Assembly: GCA_017399535.1 (NCBI GenBank)
Contig: JAFQBX010000035.1
Span: forward strand, 1 to 55,420
DNA: 55,420 nt
Source of the DNA: Clostridia bacterium
GTDB taxonomy: Bacteria; Bacillota; Clostridia; Oscillospirales; Acutalibacteraceae
Direction of reading: 5' to 3'
Notes under the pieces: model-generated
What the model saw: the letters and a program-made list of their open reading frames with translations, nothing else
What the model was told of the DNA's origin: nothing
The model's database searches: none
Part shown: positions 7,853 to 17,957 of the stretch, one piece after another
How the letters are laid out: each line of letters begins with the position of its first letter
Position numbering within the stretch: the stretch's first letter is position 1
Position numbers and translations under genes: made by a program

Positions 7853-7944
7853 TAGTTTTTTTGAAACAAATAATTCGATACTAACGTATATAAACTCATA
7901 AAATGAGCAAATTTGGTGATTTTTTAAGGTGTTTGAAATAAAAC

Positions 7945-7983
7945 AAAAAAGCTGCCCGACTAAATTGTCGGACAGCTTTTTTT
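7945..7983. terminator. terminator of the ribosomal protein operon
   Basis: The stem GCTGCCCGAC (7951-7960) pairs with GTCGGACAGC (7967-7976) with one mismatch, and A/T runs on both sides give T tracts on both strands. On the minus strand it lies about 30 nt after the rplQ stop and should end the whole ribosomal transcript. Confidence 0.85.
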
Positions 7984-8012
7984 AATTTATGAAACTGAAG
8001 TTCCTTTTTATA

Positions 8013-8354
8013 TCAGACTAATTCGATAATTGCCATTTCTGCAGCATCGCCACGGCGAGGGCCGGTTTTGATAATGCGGGTATAGCCACCGTTTTTAGCT
8101 GAATAGTTGGGAGCAATTTCATCATAAAGCTTTTTGACAACAGATTCCTTTGTGATAAACGCCATTGCCTGACGCTTTGAATGGAGACTGTTATCCTTAG
8201 CCAAAGTTATATACTTCTCGGTCATCGAGCGAACCTCTTTTGCACGGGTAACGGTTGTTTCGATACGACCGTTTTCGAGCAAGAAGGTAACCATTGCACG
8301 AAGCATAGCTTTTCTATGATCGCTGGTTCTTCCGAGTTTTCTTGTACCTGGCAT
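8013..8354 (-). CDS. rplQ: 50S ribosomal protein L17
   Basis: L17 of the large subunit, 113 aa. It starts [21 protein letters not shown], the invariant family start, and has [20 protein letters not shown] and a C-terminal [24 protein letters not shown] block. The ATG at 8354 is preferred over an adjacent in-frame TTG because it gives the family N-terminus and has AAGGAG upstream. It is the last gene of the operon, 60 nt after rpoA, and the terminator follows. Confidence 0.97.
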   Translation of the reverse strand: MPGTRKLGRTSDHRKAMLRAMVTFLLENGRIETTVTRAKEVRSMTEKYITLAKDNSLHSKRQAMAFITKESVVKKLYDEIAPNYSAKNGGYTRIIKTGPRRGDAAEMAIIELV

Positions 8355-8414
8355 CAAAAATCAACTCCTTGAACAAATTGTCGTCGATTGTTTCGACGAA
8401 AGTATTAGGGACGA

Positions 8415-9362
8415 TTATTCGTCCTCTGAACGAAGACCGAAGCCGAGATCAGCAAGTTTGTTGATAACCTCGTCAAGTGACTTGCGTCCGAGGTTACGAA
8501 CCTTCATCATTTCGTCCTCTGTCTTTTCGGTGAGATCCTGAACAGTATTTATTCCTGCGCGCTTCAAGCAGTTGAAGCTACGTACTGAAAGATCAAGTTC
8601 CTCAATGGTCATCTCAAGAATCTTTGAAACGCCCTTGTCGTCCTTTTCTACGATGATGTCGCCATCAAACGCATCACCCGAAAGGTCAACGAAAAGGTTG
8701 AGATGTTCAGTGAGCACCTTGGCGCCGAGTGATACTGCTTCCTGAGCGGTAAGTGTACCGTCGGTAGTAACCTCGATTATCAGCTTATCGAAATCGGTAA
8801 ACTGACCTACACGAGTATTCTCTACTGTGTAGTTAACCTTCAATACAGGTGTGTAAATAGAGTCAACAGGAATTACACCGATTACGGTCTGGCTCTGCTT
8901 ATTCTGTTCAGCAGGAATGTAGCCACGACCCTTATCCATTGTGAGTTCCATATTAAGCTTTCCGCCTGCACCAACGGTTGCAATATGCAAATCGGGATTA
9001 AGGATTTCGACATCTGCATCGGCTTGAATTGAGCCGGCAGTAACTTCGCAAGGTCCTTCTACATCGATGAATACCTTTTTGGGTAAATCGTCGGTATGAA
9101 GCTTTGCGTTAATGCCTTTGATGTTAAGAACGATCTCTGTAACATCTTCCTTTACTCCGGGTACTGTCGAAAATTCGTGTACCACACCGTCAATTTTTAC
9201 AGACGTTACAGCAACGCCCGGAAGTGAGGAAAGGAGTACTCGTCTAAGACTGTTTCCAAGTGTACGTCCGTATCCACGCTCGAGAGGTTCAATTACGAAT
9301 CTACCAAACGAGGAATCCTCGGGGCATTCAACTGTAATATTGGGCTTCTCAATCTCAATCAT
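8415..9362 (-). CDS. rpoA: RNA polymerase alpha subunit
   Basis: Alpha forms the dimer on which RNA polymerase assembles. It has 315 aa. The N-terminal domain (about 1-230) includes [32 protein letters not shown]. The C-terminal domain (about 245-315), which binds UP elements and activators, includes [23 protein letters not shown] and [12 protein letters not shown]. The ribosome binding site is TTAGGAGG. It sits between rpsD and rplQ, the usual place. Confidence 0.98.
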   Translation of the reverse strand: MIEIEKPNITVECPEDSSFGRFVIEPLERGYGRTLGNSLRRVLLSSLPGVAVTSVKIDGVVHEFSTVPGVKEDVTEIVLNIKGINAKLHTDDLPKKVFIDVEGPCEVTAGSIQADADVEILNPDLHIATVGAGGKLNMELTMDKGRGYIPAEQNKQSQTVIGVIPVDSIYTPVLKVNYTVENTRVGQFTDFDKLIIEVTTDGTLTAQEAVSLGAKVLTEHLNLFVDLSGDAFDGDIIVEKDDKGVSKILEMTIEELDLSVRSFNCLKRAGINTVQDLTEKTEDEMMKVRNLGRKSLDEVINKLADLGFGLRSEDE

Positions 9363-9415
9363 TCAAAACCCTCCTAAATAATAAATTTTGAAACTTATTC
9401 ATCAAAAGAATCAGA

Positions 9416-10042
9416 TTACTTAGAATAGAATTCTACGATAAGCTGTTCTTCAACCGGTGTGTCAATCTCTTCTCTTGCGGGAAGGTTAACAACCTTTGCT
9501 TCTAAGGCTTCACGATTGAGGTCAAGCCATGCAGGTACGGGACGTCCCGAATTTGCTTCGAGAACTGCCTGAACCTTTGTGCTATCCTTGCTCTTTGCAG
9601 ATACAGCAACTACTTCGCCGGCTCTGAGAAGATACGAAGGAATGTCAACCTTTTTACCGTTTACCAAGAAGTGACCGTGAACAACGAGCTGACGTGCTTC
9701 GGCTCTGGAACTTGCCCAGCCGAGTCTGTATACTACGTTGTCAAGACGGCTTTCGAGGATACGGAGAAGGTTTTCACCAGTAACACCCTGCTTGCGTTCA
9801 GCCATCTCGAAATAATGATGGAACTGACCTTCAAGAATGCCGTAGTAGCGTCTTGCCTTCTGCTTCATACGAAGCTGAAGACCATATTCAGATATCTTCT
9901 TTCTGCCCTTACCATGCTGGCCGGGAACATAATTTCTGCGGCTTACAGAGCATTTATCAGAGTAGCATCTTTCGCCTTTAAGGAAGAGCTTTTCTCCCTC
10001 GCGACGACAGAGTTTACATACCGATCCGGTATATCTAGCCAT
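9416..10042 (-). CDS. rpsD: 30S ribosomal protein S4
   Basis: S4 is a primary 16S rRNA-binding and assembly-initiating protein, 208 aa. The N-terminus has four Cys (CKLC and, after about 14 residues, RCYSDKC), the zinc-binding form. The S4 RNA-binding domain follows (about 98-160, from [23 protein letters not shown]). In many bacteria S4 represses its own operon; no obvious S4 pseudoknot was recognised here. The ribosome binding site is TGGAGGTG. Its stop is 53 nt before rpoA. Confidence 0.97.
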   Translation of the reverse strand: MARYTGSVCKLCRREGEKLFLKGERCYSDKCSVSRRNYVPGQHGKGRKKISEYGLQLRMKQKARRYYGILEGQFHHYFEMAERKQGVTGENLLRILESRLDNVVYRLGWASSRAEARQLVVHGHFLVNGKKVDIPSYLLRAGEVVAVSAKSKDSTKVQAVLEANSGRPVPAWLDLNREALEAKVVNLPAREEIDTPVEEQLIVEFYSK

Positions 10043-10061
10043 TTAGTTACACCTCCAAAAA

Positions 10062-10460
10062 TTATACGCGTCTTCTCTTAGGCGGACGGCAACCATTGTG
10101 CGGGATAGGAGTAACGTCTTTGATAAGAGTTACTTCGAGACCTACAGTCTGAAGCGCACGGATGGCAGCTTCACGACCGGCACCCGGTCCCTTTACGAAT
10201 ACTTCAACGGTTTTAAGACCGTGATCCATTGCTGCCTTTGCAGCGGTTTCAGCAACCGACTGTGCAGCGAACGGAGTAGACTTTCTTGAACCGCGGAATC
10301 CGAGTTCGCCGGCAGATGCCCATGAAATAGCATTTCCCTGAACGTCGGTGATCGTAACAATGGTATTATTGAAGGTTGATTGAATATGGACTGCGCCTTT
10401 TTCAATGTTCTTCTTCTCGCGGCGTCTGCGAGTAGTTGTAGCTTTTTTTGCCTGTGCCAT
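10062..10460 (-). CDS. rpsK: 30S ribosomal protein S11
   Basis: S11 lies at the 30S platform and touches mRNA upstream of the ribosomal E site. It has 132 aa with a Lys/Arg-rich N-terminal tail, then [27 protein letters not shown] and the C-terminal [18 protein letters not shown], both invariant blocks. The gene starts with ATG after TAGGAGG, 18 nt after rpsM. Confidence 0.98.
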   Translation of the reverse strand: MAQAKKATTTRRRREKKNIEKGAVHIQSTFNNTIVTITDVQGNAISWASAGELGFRGSRKSTPFAAQSVAETAAKAAMDHGLKTVEVFVKGPGAGREAAIRALQTVGLEVTLIKDVTPIPHNGCRPPKRRRV

Positions 10461-10478
10461 AACTATCTTCCTCCTATA

Positions 10479-10847
10479 TTACTTCTTCTTGTTAGCGATT
10501 GTCTTCTTCGGGCCTTTTCTTGTACGGGCGTTGGTCTTTGACCTCTGGCCACGGACAGGAAGTCCCTTACGATGACGCAATCCGCGATAGCATCCGATTT
10601 CTACGAGACGCTTGATATCGAAAGCGATAGCTCTGCGAAGATCACCTTCTACAGCGATATTCTTTTCGATATAATCACGAAGCTTTGCTACGTCATCTTC
10701 GGTGAGATCCTTTACGCGTGTGTCCGGGTTTACTCCGGTAGCTGAAAGGATATCGTTAGCAGTTTTACGGCCAATACCGTAAATATAGGTTAATCCAATT
10801 TCGACCCGCTTTTCTCTAGGCAGGTCAACACCAGCAATTCGTGCCAT
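10479..10847 (-). CDS. rpsM: 30S ribosomal protein S13
   Basis: S13 sits at the head of the 30S subunit and forms bridges to the 50S. It has 122 aa and begins [26 protein letters not shown], the normal start. I used ATG 10847, preceded by ACGGAGGTG, instead of the longer frame from 10883, which adds 12 residues not found in the family. The C-terminus is [19 protein letters not shown] with the usual Lys/Arg tail. Confidence 0.97.
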   Translation of the reverse strand: MARIAGVDLPREKRVEIGLTYIYGIGRKTANDILSATGVNPDTRVKDLTEDDVAKLRDYIEKNIAVEGDLRRAIAFDIKRLVEIGCYRGLRHRKGLPVRGQRSKTNARTRKGPKKTIANKKK

Positions 10848-10883
10848 GTGTTTAATGCACCTCCGTAATTTGGCTAGCGTCAA

Positions 10884-10997
10884 TTAGCCCTGACGCTGTT
10901 TGTGCTTGGGATTTTCACAGATAACCATGATGCGTCCCTTGCGCCTAATTATCTTGCACTTTTCGCAAATCTTTTTGACAGAAGGTCTGACTTTCAT
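10884..10997 (-). CDS. rpmJ: 50S ribosomal protein L36
   Basis: A 37-aa protein starting [15 protein letters not shown] and ending with [17 protein letters not shown]. It is the zinc-binding form, with CxxC, a third Cys and His in the family pattern. It is the smallest protein of the ribosomal block and lies between infA and rpsM, the standard place, with 76 nt upstream and 36 nt downstream. AGGAGGTAATACAA precedes the start codon. Confidence 0.97.
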   Translation of the reverse strand: MKVRPSVKKICEKCKIIRRKGRIMVICENPKHKQRQG

Positions 10998-11073
10998 TTG
11001 TATTACCTCCTAAATTATGTGCCGTTTTGTTCGGCAGGATAATGTATGTGCTGTTTTTTGAGTATTTTACTGA

Positions 11074-11295
11074 TTATGACTTTGAACGATATGTGATACG
11101 TCCCTTTGTCAAATCGTAAGGCGACATCTCGACTGTTACCTTATCTCCCGGTAAGATGCGAATAAAGTTGATTCTCATTTTGCCGGAAATATGGGTCAGA
11201 ATCTGATGTCCATTTGGTAACTCTACCTTGAACGTTGCGTTAGGTAAAGCTTCTACCACTGTACCTTCAATCTCTATCATATCCTGTTTGGACAC
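11074..11295 (-). CDS. infA: translation initiation factor IF-1
   Basis: IF-1 is an OB-fold protein that binds the 30S A site during initiation. It has 73 aa: [30 protein letters not shown], then [35 protein letters not shown]. The start codon is GTG at 11295, not ATG; GGAGG lies 9 nt upstream and the N-terminus matches relatives. The next ATG is five codons later and has no good ribosome binding site. Confidence 0.97.
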   Translation of the reverse strand: MSKQDMIEIEGTVVEALPNATFKVELPNGHQILTHISGKMRINFIRILPGDKVTVEMSPYDLTKGRITYRSKS

Positions 11296-11309
11296 TATAG
11301 GATACCTCC

Positions 11310-11549
11310 CTAAATTTGAGCAGTAAAGTTGCGTAGTATAGACTTTATTCTGCTGTTTGCCGCTAAATCTTCCTCCGATATAATCGTTTTTGTTTCGCTG
11401 ATGTGTTTTTTACTCTTTTTCTTTGGTCGGTCGCATGGACGATGACGTCCGTCGGTAAGCATCGCCATCTTTTCATCCGACGAAAGAACAATCATAAACT
11501 GTCCTTTTTCCTTACCTGCGGTGACAAAAACTATTTGTCCTCTCTTCAT
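11310..11549 (-). CDS. KOW-domain RNA-binding protein (L14e-like)
   Basis: A 79-aa protein with an N-terminal KOW segment ([21 protein letters not shown] at about 2-22) of the type found in ribosomal L14e/L24 and NusG. The rest is basic (RPKKKSKKH) and then loosely acidic. Small KOW proteins are common between map and infA in Clostridia, where they are conserved but little studied. A role on the ribosome or in RNA binding is plausible from domain and position; no function is proven. The ribosome binding site (GGATGGT) is weak, and the gene is 18 nt after map. Confidence 0.8.
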   Translation of the reverse strand: MKRGQIVFVTAGKEKGQFMIVLSSDEKMAMLTDGRHRPCDRPKKKSKKHISETKTIISEEDLAANSRIKSILRNFTAQI

Positions 11550-11567
11550 TGTCGACTACCATCCAAA

Positions 11568-12320
11568 TCAATCGGGAATGGTCAGAATGACCGGTCCCTC
11601 GGGAGTAATTGCTATGCTGTGCTCAAAATGAGCTGACAGCTTGCCGTCGGCTGTCTTTATCGTCCAGCCGTCAGGCATTTGCCTAACATCAGGAGTTCCC
11701 ACGTTTATCATCGGTTCAATAGCGAGGGTCATGCCCGACACGAGTCGTATTCCCCTGCCGGATCTTCCGAAATTCGGTACTTCAGGCGCTTCATGTAGGC
11801 TCGCGCCTACGCCATGGCCGACGAAATCTCGGACCACCGAGTAACCGCGCGCCTCGACATACTGCTGAATCGCATTTGATATATCGCCGACTCTGTTGCC
11901 GTGTATGGCCATTCGGATTCCTTCGTAAAGACTTTCCTCCGTGGCCTTCATCAGCCGCTTTGCTTCATCGGAAACGTCTCCGCAAGCAAAAGTAGCAGCA
12001 TTGTCGCCGTTATATCCTTCAAAAGCGGCTCCAAGGTCGATACTGACAATGTCCCCTGCTTTGATGATTCGGTCCTTTGACGGTATGCCGTGAATTACCT
12101 CGTCATTTATGGAAATGCATGCCGTTGCGGGATAACCGTTGTAATTGAGAAAGTTGGGTCGAGCCCCTTGGCTAATGATATAATCGTAAGCCAATTTATC
12201 AATTTCGCGGGTAGATACTCCCGGCTCAACTGCTTGCCCCGCAACGCGGAGTGCTCCGGCCGATATACGTCCTGCTTCTCTCATAAGCTTTAACTCACGA
12301 GCTGTTTTGAGCACTATCAT
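11568..12320 (-). CDS. map: methionine aminopeptidase, type I
   Basis: Removes the initiator Met from new proteins. It has 250 aa with the pita-bread fold's metal ligands in the expected places: NDEVIHGIPS (substrate His), SIDLGAAFEGYNGDNAATF (two Asp), VGHGVGASLHEAPEVPNFG (metal His) and AIEPMIN with a final FEHSIAI Glu region. The gene lies between adk and infA as in many Firmicutes. The ribosome binding site is GGTGG. Confidence 0.97.
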   Translation of the reverse strand: MIVLKTARELKLMREAGRISAGALRVAGQAVEPGVSTREIDKLAYDYIISQGARPNFLNYNGYPATACISINDEVIHGIPSKDRIIKAGDIVSIDLGAAFEGYNGDNAATFACGDVSDEAKRLMKATEESLYEGIRMAIHGNRVGDISNAIQQYVEARGYSVVRDFVGHGVGASLHEAPEVPNFGRSGRGIRLVSGMTLAIEPMINVGTPDVRQMPDGWTIKTADGKLSAHFEHSIAITPEGPVILTIPD

Positions 12321-12353
12321 GCTTAACCACCGTTTCTTGCCATTAAAGCTTCA

Positions 12354-12986
12354 TTAGTCGTTGAGGGCGGCAAGGGTAAGGGCTGTTGTATCCTTTACCT
12401 CTTCCTGTCCTTCGACAAGACGGAGCTTTCCGGCTTTTTCGTAATATCCCTTTAACGGCTCGGTCTGTTCATGATATACATGAAGTCGTTCGAGGACCGT
12501 TTCGGGAGCGTCATCCTTGCGCTGAACAAGCTCGCTGCCACAGGCATTACAGATGCCTTCCTTAGCGGGTTTCTTGTATTCAGTGTGGTATGACGCACCG
12601 CACTTTAAGCAAACGCGGCGACCTGCCATACGAGCGGCAATCTTATCATCCGGAACCTCGATTGAGATTACGCGGTCGATTACGATGCCCATCTGGTCAA
12701 GCGCTTCGGCCTGCGGAATTGTGCGGGGAAAACCATCGAGGATAAAGCCGTTCTGGCAATCGTCCTCGCTGAGACGCTCTCTGATGATGCCGATTACGAC
12801 ATCATCAGGAACGAGCTTTCCTTCATCCATGTACGCTTTTGCTTTGAGTCCCATTTCGGTACCATTTTTGAGGGCTTCACGGATAATGTTGCCGGTCGAA
12901 ATGGCGGGAATCGAAAGCTTTTCACAAATAATTTCTGCTTGGGTGCCTTTACCGGCTCCGGGCGCGCCTAAAAGAATAAGGTTCAT
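12354..12986 (-). CDS. adk: adenylate kinase
   Basis: Converts AMP and ATP into two ADP. It has 210 aa. The P-loop GAPGAGKGT is at the N-terminus, the AMP-binding block includes STGNIIREALKNGTEMG, and FILDGFPRT is canonical. The LID domain has four Cys (CLKCGASYH and CNACG), the zinc-lid form of Gram-positive bacteria. I used ATG 12986 (MNLILLGAPG) after CGGAGGTAAAATT; the longer frame from 13010 would overlap secY and adds eight residues without a family match. Confidence 0.98.
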   Translation of the reverse strand: MNLILLGAPGAGKGTQAEIICEKLSIPAISTGNIIREALKNGTEMGLKAKAYMDEGKLVPDDVVIGIIRERLSEDDCQNGFILDGFPRTIPQAEALDQMGIVIDRVISIEVPDDKIAARMAGRRVCLKCGASYHTEYKKPAKEGICNACGSELVQRKDDAPETVLERLHVYHEQTEPLKGYYEKAGKLRLVEGQEEVKDTTALTLAALND

Positions 12987-13002
12987 AATTTTACCTCCGA
13001 AA

Positions 13003-14316
13003 TCAATCAAACAGGCCCTTGTAATGACGCATCATTACCTGTGATTCAAGCGACTGAACTGTATCAAGTGCAACACCTACTACGATGAGTACCGAAGTAC
13101 CGCCGAGTGAAATTGACGACATACTCGAATTGAAGAAGCCGATTACGATAGGTAATACAGCGAGTACTCCAAGGAAGAGAGCACCAATCAATGTTACTCT
13201 TGACAAAATTCTCTTAAGAAATTCAACTGTCGGTTTGCCGGAACGAATTCCGGGAACTGAACCGCCGTTTTTCTTTAAATTGTTAGCAATCTCGACAGGA
13301 TTGTACTGAATCTGAACGTAGAAGTAAGCAAATCCAATAATCATTGCGAGATAAAGCAGCGCATAGAACACTCCGCGATAGCTGAAGAGTGAAAGCAACT
13401 GATACCAGAAGCCCTGAACAGTCTTCACATCGGTTCCCATGAATGAAAGAATCATTGTAGGGATTGAAAGGAATGAGCTTGCGAAGATGATAGGCATTAC
13501 ACCCGACATATTAACCTTGATCGGAATATGTGAGCTGTTACCGCCGTACATCTTGCGGCCAACTACGCGCTTTGCGTACTGAACGGGAATTCTACGCTCT
13601 GCACCGGTCATGAACACGATAAAGATGATGATTGCGAGGAATACAATAATTGTAGCAAAGAAAGCAAAGAAATCGCCTGATTGCCAGAAATTGTATAAGA
13701 TCGCAGCAGCCGACTTTGCACGTGAAAGAATACCGGCAAAGAGGAGAATGGAAATGCCGTTGCCGACACCCTTCTCGTCGATACGCTCACCAAGCCACAT
13801 CATAATGGCTGAACCTGCTGTGAAGCAGAGAACGATTACTACACCGGCGAAAATATCTTCTGCCAAGTTGTAGTTACGATCAACGTATCCGCTTGCATGC
13901 AGGTAAATGAAGTATGCGGTTCCCTGAATTAGACCGAGAAGAACGGTAACAAATCGTGTATATTTTGCGATTTTCTTTCTGCCTTCTTCGCCTTCCTTTG
14001 AAATTCTTTCAAGGTAAGGAATTGCAACGCTTAAAAGCTGCATAATGATAGATGCGTTGATGTAAGGAGTAACGCTCATTGCGAAGATAGCGCCGTACTC
14101 CAAGCCGCCACCGGTAAGAATGTTAATGTAGCTGAGGAAAGAGCCGATGCCCTCGCCTGAAACGACATTCTGCATTCCTGCCTTGAGCGCTGCAATATCG
14201 ATAAACGGAACAGGAATTATTGATCCGATACGGAATATTGCGATAATCATGATGGTATAAAGAATCTTTTTACGGATTTCTGTTACTCTCCACGAGTTTT
14301 TAAGAACCTGGAACAT
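13003..14316 (-). CDS. secY: preprotein translocase subunit SecY
   Basis: SecY forms the protein-conducting channel of the Sec translocon. It has 437 aa and about ten hydrophobic membrane segments; the plug and lateral-gate regions are in the usual order. The loop YAKRVVGRKMYGGNSSHIPIKVNMSGVMPIIFASS, between segments 6 and 7, is the SecA/ribosome-contact loop. It starts two bases after rplO with GAGGTGGTATAATA before the ATG. It lies in the spc part, before adk, in the normal order. Confidence 0.98.
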   Translation of the reverse strand: MFQVLKNSWRVTEIRKKILYTIMIIAIFRIGSIIPVPFIDIAALKAGMQNVVSGEGIGSFLSYINILTGGGLEYGAIFAMSVTPYINASIIMQLLSVAIPYLERISKEGEEGRKKIAKYTRFVTVLLGLIQGTAYFIYLHASGYVDRNYNLAEDIFAGVVIVLCFTAGSAIMMWLGERIDEKGVGNGISILLFAGILSRAKSAAAILYNFWQSGDFFAFFATIIVFLAIIIFIVFMTGAERRIPVQYAKRVVGRKMYGGNSSHIPIKVNMSGVMPIIFASSFLSIPTMILSFMGTDVKTVQGFWYQLLSLFSYRGVFYALLYLAMIIGFAYFYVQIQYNPVEIANNLKKNGGSVPGIRSGKPTVEFLKRILSRVTLIGALFLGVLAVLPIVIGFFNSSMSSISLGGTSVLIVVGVALDTVQSLESQVMMRHYKGLFD

Positions 14317-14318
14317 TA

Positions 14319-14759
14319 TTATACCACCTCAGCCTTTCCGCCTGCTGCTTCGATTTTACTCTTAGCAGTTTCCGAAAAAGCTGCAGCCTTGACGGTAAGC
14401 TTAATGTTAAGTTCGCCATTGCCGAGAATCTTTACGCCATCGTATGCCTTTTTAATAAGTCCGCTGGCAATTAAAGCCTCGGTATCAACTGTGGCACCAT
14501 TTTCGAATCTTGCTAAATCAGATACGTTGAGTGCAACGATCTTCTTTGCAAAGATATTATTAAATCCTCTCTTAGGAACACGTCTCTGGAGCGGCATCTG
14601 GCCGCCTTCGAAACCGGGTCGGATACTGCCGCCGGAACGAGCCTTCTGGCCCTTATGTCCCTTACCGGCTGTCTTACCCTGACCTGAACCGTGGCCTCTA
14701 CCAATGCGCTTGCGCTCAAAGGTTGAGCCCGGAACAGCTGTAAGTTCATGCAGTTTCAT
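14319..14759 (-). CDS. rplO: 50S ribosomal protein L15
   Basis: An assembly protein of the large subunit, 146 aa. The N-terminal half is Gly/Arg/Lys-rich ([25 protein letters not shown]), the extended tail that penetrates the 23S core, and the C-terminal half is the globular domain. The ribosome binding site is GGAGGTG. It follows rpmD by 20 nt. Confidence 0.98.
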   Translation of the reverse strand: MKLHELTAVPGSTFERKRIGRGHGSGQGKTAGKGHKGQKARSGGSIRPGFEGGQMPLQRRVPKRGFNNIFAKKIVALNVSDLARFENGATVDTEALIASGLIKKAYDGVKILGNGELNIKLTVKAAAFSETAKSKIEAAGGKAEVV

Positions 14760-14779
14760 TTATATGACACCTCCCTAAT

Positions 14780-14980
14780 TTATGCTTCGGTAACCTCGAC
14801 GAGGTGGCTTATTTTGCGGATCTTGCCCTGTGTTGCTGCGTTGTCGGGCTGTACTCTCTCGTCGCCGATCTTGTGCAATCCGAGTGCTTCAGCAGTAGCA
14901 ATCTGATCCTTCTTTGAACCGATAAGGCTCTTTACAAGTTTTACTTTAAGGCTTGCAACCTTCTTAGCTCTAGGTGACAT
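14780..14980 (-). CDS. rpmD: 50S ribosomal protein L30
   Basis: A 66-aa protein, including KVKLVKSLIGSKKDQIATAEALGLHKIG and a C-terminal KISHLVEVTE, both typical of bacterial L30. It lies between rpsE and rplO as expected. Confidence 0.96.
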   Translation of the reverse strand: MSPRAKKVASLKVKLVKSLIGSKKDQIATAEALGLHKIGDERVQPDNAATQGKIRKISHLVEVTEA

Positions 14981-14995
14981 TGTTCATAATCCCCC

Positions 14996-15499
14996 TTAAC
15001 CTAAGATTTCCTTAACGGACTTGCCGCGGATAGCAGCAACCTCTTCGACGTTGCGAAGCTTGGAAAGACCGTCAATTGTAGCTCTTACTACATTGCAAGG
15101 ATTGTTAGAACGAAGGGCCTTTGTTCTGATGTCCTTGATGCCAACGCTCTCGATTACTGCACGAACTGCGCCGCCGGCGATAACACCGGTACCGGGTGCA
15201 GCCGGCTTTAAGAGAACGCGACCTGCATCGAACTCACCCATAATTTCATGAGGAATAGTTGTACCCTTTAAGGAAACCTCAATCATGTTCTTCTTTGCGT
15301 CCTCGATGCCCTTGCGGATTGCATCGGGAACTTCACGAGCTTTGCCGAGACCGAAGCCAACGTGACCGTTGCCATCGCCGACAACCATAAGTGCGGTGAA
15401 TTTCATAATACGACCGCCCTTTACGGTTTTGGATACGCGGTTGAGTGCAACCATGCGTTCCTGAAGCTCCATTGTTGAAGCGTCAAAATTTGTAGCCAA
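14996..15499 (-). CDS. rpsE: 30S ribosomal protein S5
   Basis: S5 takes part in accuracy and translocation at the 30S body. It has 167 aa. The N-terminal double-stranded RNA-binding domain includes [31 protein letters not shown], and the C-terminal domain includes [21 protein letters not shown]. The start codon is TTG at 15499, with GGGAGG and 7-nt spacing; the N-terminus then aligns with relatives. A TTG start in a highly expressed gene is unusual. Confidence 0.96.
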   Translation of the reverse strand: MATNFDASTMELQERMVALNRVSKTVKGGRIMKFTALMVVGDGNGHVGFGLGKAREVPDAIRKGIEDAKKNMIEVSLKGTTIPHEIMGEFDAGRVLLKPAAPGTGVIAGGAVRAVIESVGIKDIRTKALRSNNPCNVVRATIDGLSKLRNVEEVAAIRGKSVKEILG

Positions 15500-15514
15500 A
15501 GTTATTCCTCCCTC

Positions 15515-15871
15515 TTAAAAATTGAGGCCGCCCTTACGGGCACCTTCGGCCAGCTCTTTGACGCGGCCGTGATAAATATAGCCGCCACGGTCAAAGACTA
15601 CGTCTTTTATACCTTTTGCTGCGGCACGTTCTGCCAATAATTCTCCAACCTTGAAGGCTGCCTCTTTGTTTCCGCCGTAACCGAAATCCTTTTCGTTAGA
15701 GGAAGCGGCAACCAAAGTAACACCGTTTACATCATCGATGATCTGGGCGTAAATATTTGCGTTGGAGCGGAAAACATCAAGGCGCGGACACTCAGGTGTG
15801 CCGCAAATCTTACCGCGAACGCGAACGTGGCGGTGAAGTCTCGCCTTATTGCGACTTGGCTTATTAACCAT
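15515..15871 (-). CDS. rplR: 50S ribosomal protein L18
   Basis: A 5S rRNA-binding protein of the central protuberance, 118 aa. It has a basic N-terminus ([15 protein letters not shown]) and core [30 protein letters not shown]. The C-terminal [24 protein letters not shown] is standard. Confidence 0.98.
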   Translation of the reverse strand: MVNKPSRNKARLHRHVRVRGKICGTPECPRLDVFRSNANIYAQIIDDVNGVTLVAASSNEKDFGYGGNKEAAFKVGELLAERAAAKGIKDVVFDRGGYIYHGRVKELAEGARKGGLNF

Positions 15872-15886
15872 TTCAATTCACTCCTT

Positions 15887-16435
15887 TTATTTCTTAGCGC
15901 CCTTACCGGCCTTGCCTTCTTTGCGTCTAACATATTCGCCCTGGTAGCGAATACCCTTGCCCTTGTAAGGTTCGGGCGGACGCTTTTCACGGATCTCTGC
16001 TGCAAACTGGCCAACGACCTGCTTGTCAGGACCGGAAACAACGACGAGGTTCGGATTAGGAACATCAATTGATATGCCTTCGATTTCAGGGATGATTACC
16101 TGATGGGAGAAACCAAGGTTCATTACGAGGTTGCTGCCCTGCTTCTGAGCACGGTAACCGATACCGTTAACTTCAAGTGTCTTTGTAAAGCCGTTTGATA
16201 CACCCTCTACCATGTTGGCGATAAGTGTACGGGTAAGACCGTGAAGTGAACGAGCAGTCTTTTCATCGTTGATACGAGCAACAACGATTTCGTTACCCTC
16301 GATTTTTACTGTGATTTCCTGACGGATCTTCTGGGTAAGTGTGCCTTTTGCACCCTTAACGGTAATTACGTTACCGTCAAGCTTTACGTCAACTCCTGCG
16401 GGAATTGTGATCGGATTCTTTCCTATACGTGACAT
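15887..16435 (-). CDS. rplF: 50S ribosomal protein L6
   Basis: L6 lies near the base of the L7/L12 stalk. It has 182 aa with two repeated alpha/beta domains. It starts [15 protein letters not shown] and carries the C-terminal [25 protein letters not shown]. The ribosome binding site is AAGGAGGTG. Confidence 0.98.
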   Translation of the reverse strand: MSRIGKNPITIPAGVDVKLDGNVITVKGAKGTLTQKIRQEITVKIEGNEIVVARINDEKTARSLHGLTRTLIANMVEGVSNGFTKTLEVNGIGYRAQKQGSNLVMNLGFSHQVIIPEIEGISIDVPNPNLVVVSGPDKQVVGQFAAEIREKRPPEPYKGKGIRYQGEYVRRKEGKAGKGAKK

Positions 16436-16447
16436 TTCGGCACCTCC

Positions 16448-16846
16448 TTACCAGACGAAAGCGAGAACTTCGCCGCCAACATTGTTAGCACGAGCCTGCT
16501 TATCTGTCATTACACCCTTGGAGGTGGAGAGGATTGCGATTCCAAGGCCACGCATGACCTTCGGCATATCCTCTACGTTTGTGTATATTCTCAAACCGGG
16601 CTTTGATACCCTACGCAGGCCGGTAATGACCTGAGATTTGTTCGGACCGTACTTGAGGGTGACGTGAATCACGCCCTGCTTGCCGTCCTCTGTAACTGTG
16701 AAGCCCTTGATGTAGCCTTCGTCAACGAGAATCTGAGCGATTGCCTTCTTCATGTTTGACGCAGGAATATCAACTGACTCGTGCTTTGCTGAATTTGCGT
16801 TACGAATTCGAGTAAGCATATCAGCGATTGTATCAGTAATCTGCAT
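16448..16846 (-). CDS. rpsH: 30S ribosomal protein S8
   Basis: S8 binds 16S helix 21 early in assembly and in E. coli represses the spc operon. It has 132 aa: [30 protein letters not shown] at the N-terminus and [32 protein letters not shown] at the C-terminus. I could not recognise an S8-binding element in this operon. Confidence 0.98.
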   Translation of the reverse strand: MQITDTIADMLTRIRNANSAKHESVDIPASNMKKAIAQILVDEGYIKGFTVTEDGKQGVIHVTLKYGPNKSQVITGLRRVSKPGLRIYTNVEDMPKVMRGLGIAILSTSKGVMTDKQARANNVGGEVLAFVW

Positions 16847-16859
16847 GTCATTAACCTCC

Positions 16860-17045
16860 TTACCAGCTTGATTTCTTTACGCCCGGGATCTCGCCCTTGT
16901 AAGCGAGTTCACGGAAGCAGATACGACAAATTCCATACTTGCGAAGGTAAGCATGAGGTCTGCCGCAAATTTTACATCTGTTGTATGCTCTTGTTGAGAA
17001 TTTAGCAGCTCTGGTCTGCTTAATTTTCATAGCCGTCTTTGCCAT
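16860..17045 (-). CDS. rpsZ: 30S ribosomal protein S14, type Z
   Basis: A 61-aa zinc-binding S14 with two CxxC pairs (CKIC and CRIC). It starts [24 protein letters not shown] and ends with IPGVKKSSW, the standard short form. It lies between rplE and rpsH. The Z form is typical of Firmicutes. Confidence 0.97.
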   Translation of the reverse strand: MAKTAMKIKQTRAAKFSTRAYNRCKICGRPHAYLRKYGICRICFRELAYKGEIPGVKKSSW

Positions 17046-17060
17046 TACAGTCCCTCCTCC

Positions 17061-17603
17061 TTATTTCGCAAACGGAGCGCCAAGCAAGCTGAGCAGCTCG
17101 AAGGCCTCTTCGTCTTTATTGGCTGTGGTTACGAAGCAAATGTCCATACCACGAACCTTGTCAATCTTATCATACTCGATTTCGGGGAAGATAAGCTGTT
17201 CCTTAACGCCCATCGAGTAGTTTCCGCGTCCGTCAAATGAGTTGGGGTTGATGCCCTTGAAGTCTCTAACTCTCGGGAGAGCTGCTGAGAACAAACGGTC
17301 AACAAATTCCCACATTTTTTCGCCGCGGAGTGTAACCTTTGCGCCGATAGGCATTCCTTCACGAACCTTGAAGTTAGCAACCGATTTCTTTGCGTTACAA
17401 ATGATTGCCTTCTGGCCTGTGATCTGTGCCAAATCGTTGCATACGGCGTCAAGCACCTTTGAATTTTCGCGTGCTTCTGCGCCGCAACCTACATTGATGA
17501 TAACCTTTTCAAGCTTCGGAATCTGCATGACGCTCTTGTAGCTGAATTTCTTCATCATTGCAGGCGCAACTTCGGCTTTATACTTTTCCTTAAGTCTTGC
17601 CAT
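17061..17603 (-). CDS. rplE: 50S ribosomal protein L5
   Basis: L5 binds 5S rRNA and contacts tRNA at the P site. It has 180 aa: [42 protein letters not shown] and [24 protein letters not shown]. Two in-frame ATGs exist; 17603 has AGGAGG at 9-nt spacing and gives the family N-terminus, whereas 17609 has only 3-nt spacing. Confidence 0.97.
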   Translation of the reverse strand: MARLKEKYKAEVAPAMMKKFSYKSVMQIPKLEKVIINVGCGAEARENSKVLDAVCNDLAQITGQKAIICNAKKSVANFKVREGMPIGAKVTLRGEKMWEFVDRLFSAALPRVRDFKGINPNSFDGRGNYSMGVKEQLIFPEIEYDKIDKVRGMDICFVTTANKDEEAFELLSLLGAPFAK

Positions 17604-17621
17604 TGTCATGTTCCTCCTAAC

Positions 17622-17942
17622 TTAAAACTCTGCTTTGCACTTAGCGCAAACGCGAACTTTTTTACCATCAACTGTCTTACGTCCTACGCGGGTCTGCTGC
17701 TTGCACTTGGGGCAAACAAGCTGAACCTTGCAGGCGTAGATTGCGCTTTCTGCCTGGATAATGCCCGAAGGATCACCGGCCTTGCGCGGTTTTACGTGTT
17801 TTGTGACGATATTGTGTTTTTCAACAATTACCTTACCCTCTGTCGGGCTGACTTCGAGAACCTTACCTGTCTGGTTGCGGTCCTTGTCGTCACCGGTAAG
17901 AATTTTGACAGTATCGCCGACTTTAATATTCATCTTGCTCAT
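17622..17942 (-). CDS. rplX: 50S ribosomal protein L24
   Basis: L24 initiates 50S assembly. It has 106 aa. The KOW region (VGDTVKILTGDDKDRNQTGKVLEV) is at about 9-32, and the C-terminal half has two CxxC pairs (CPKC and CAKC), a zinc-ribbon-like tail common in bacterial L24. ATG 17942 was chosen because GAGGAGAATTTTG precedes it. Confidence 0.96.
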   Translation of the reverse strand: MSKMNIKVGDTVKILTGDDKDRNQTGKVLEVSPTEGKVIVEKHNIVTKHVKPRKAGDPSGIIQAESAIYACKVQLVCPKCKQQTRVGRKTVDGKKVRVCAKCKAEF

Positions 17943-17957
17943 CAAAATTCTCCTCTC

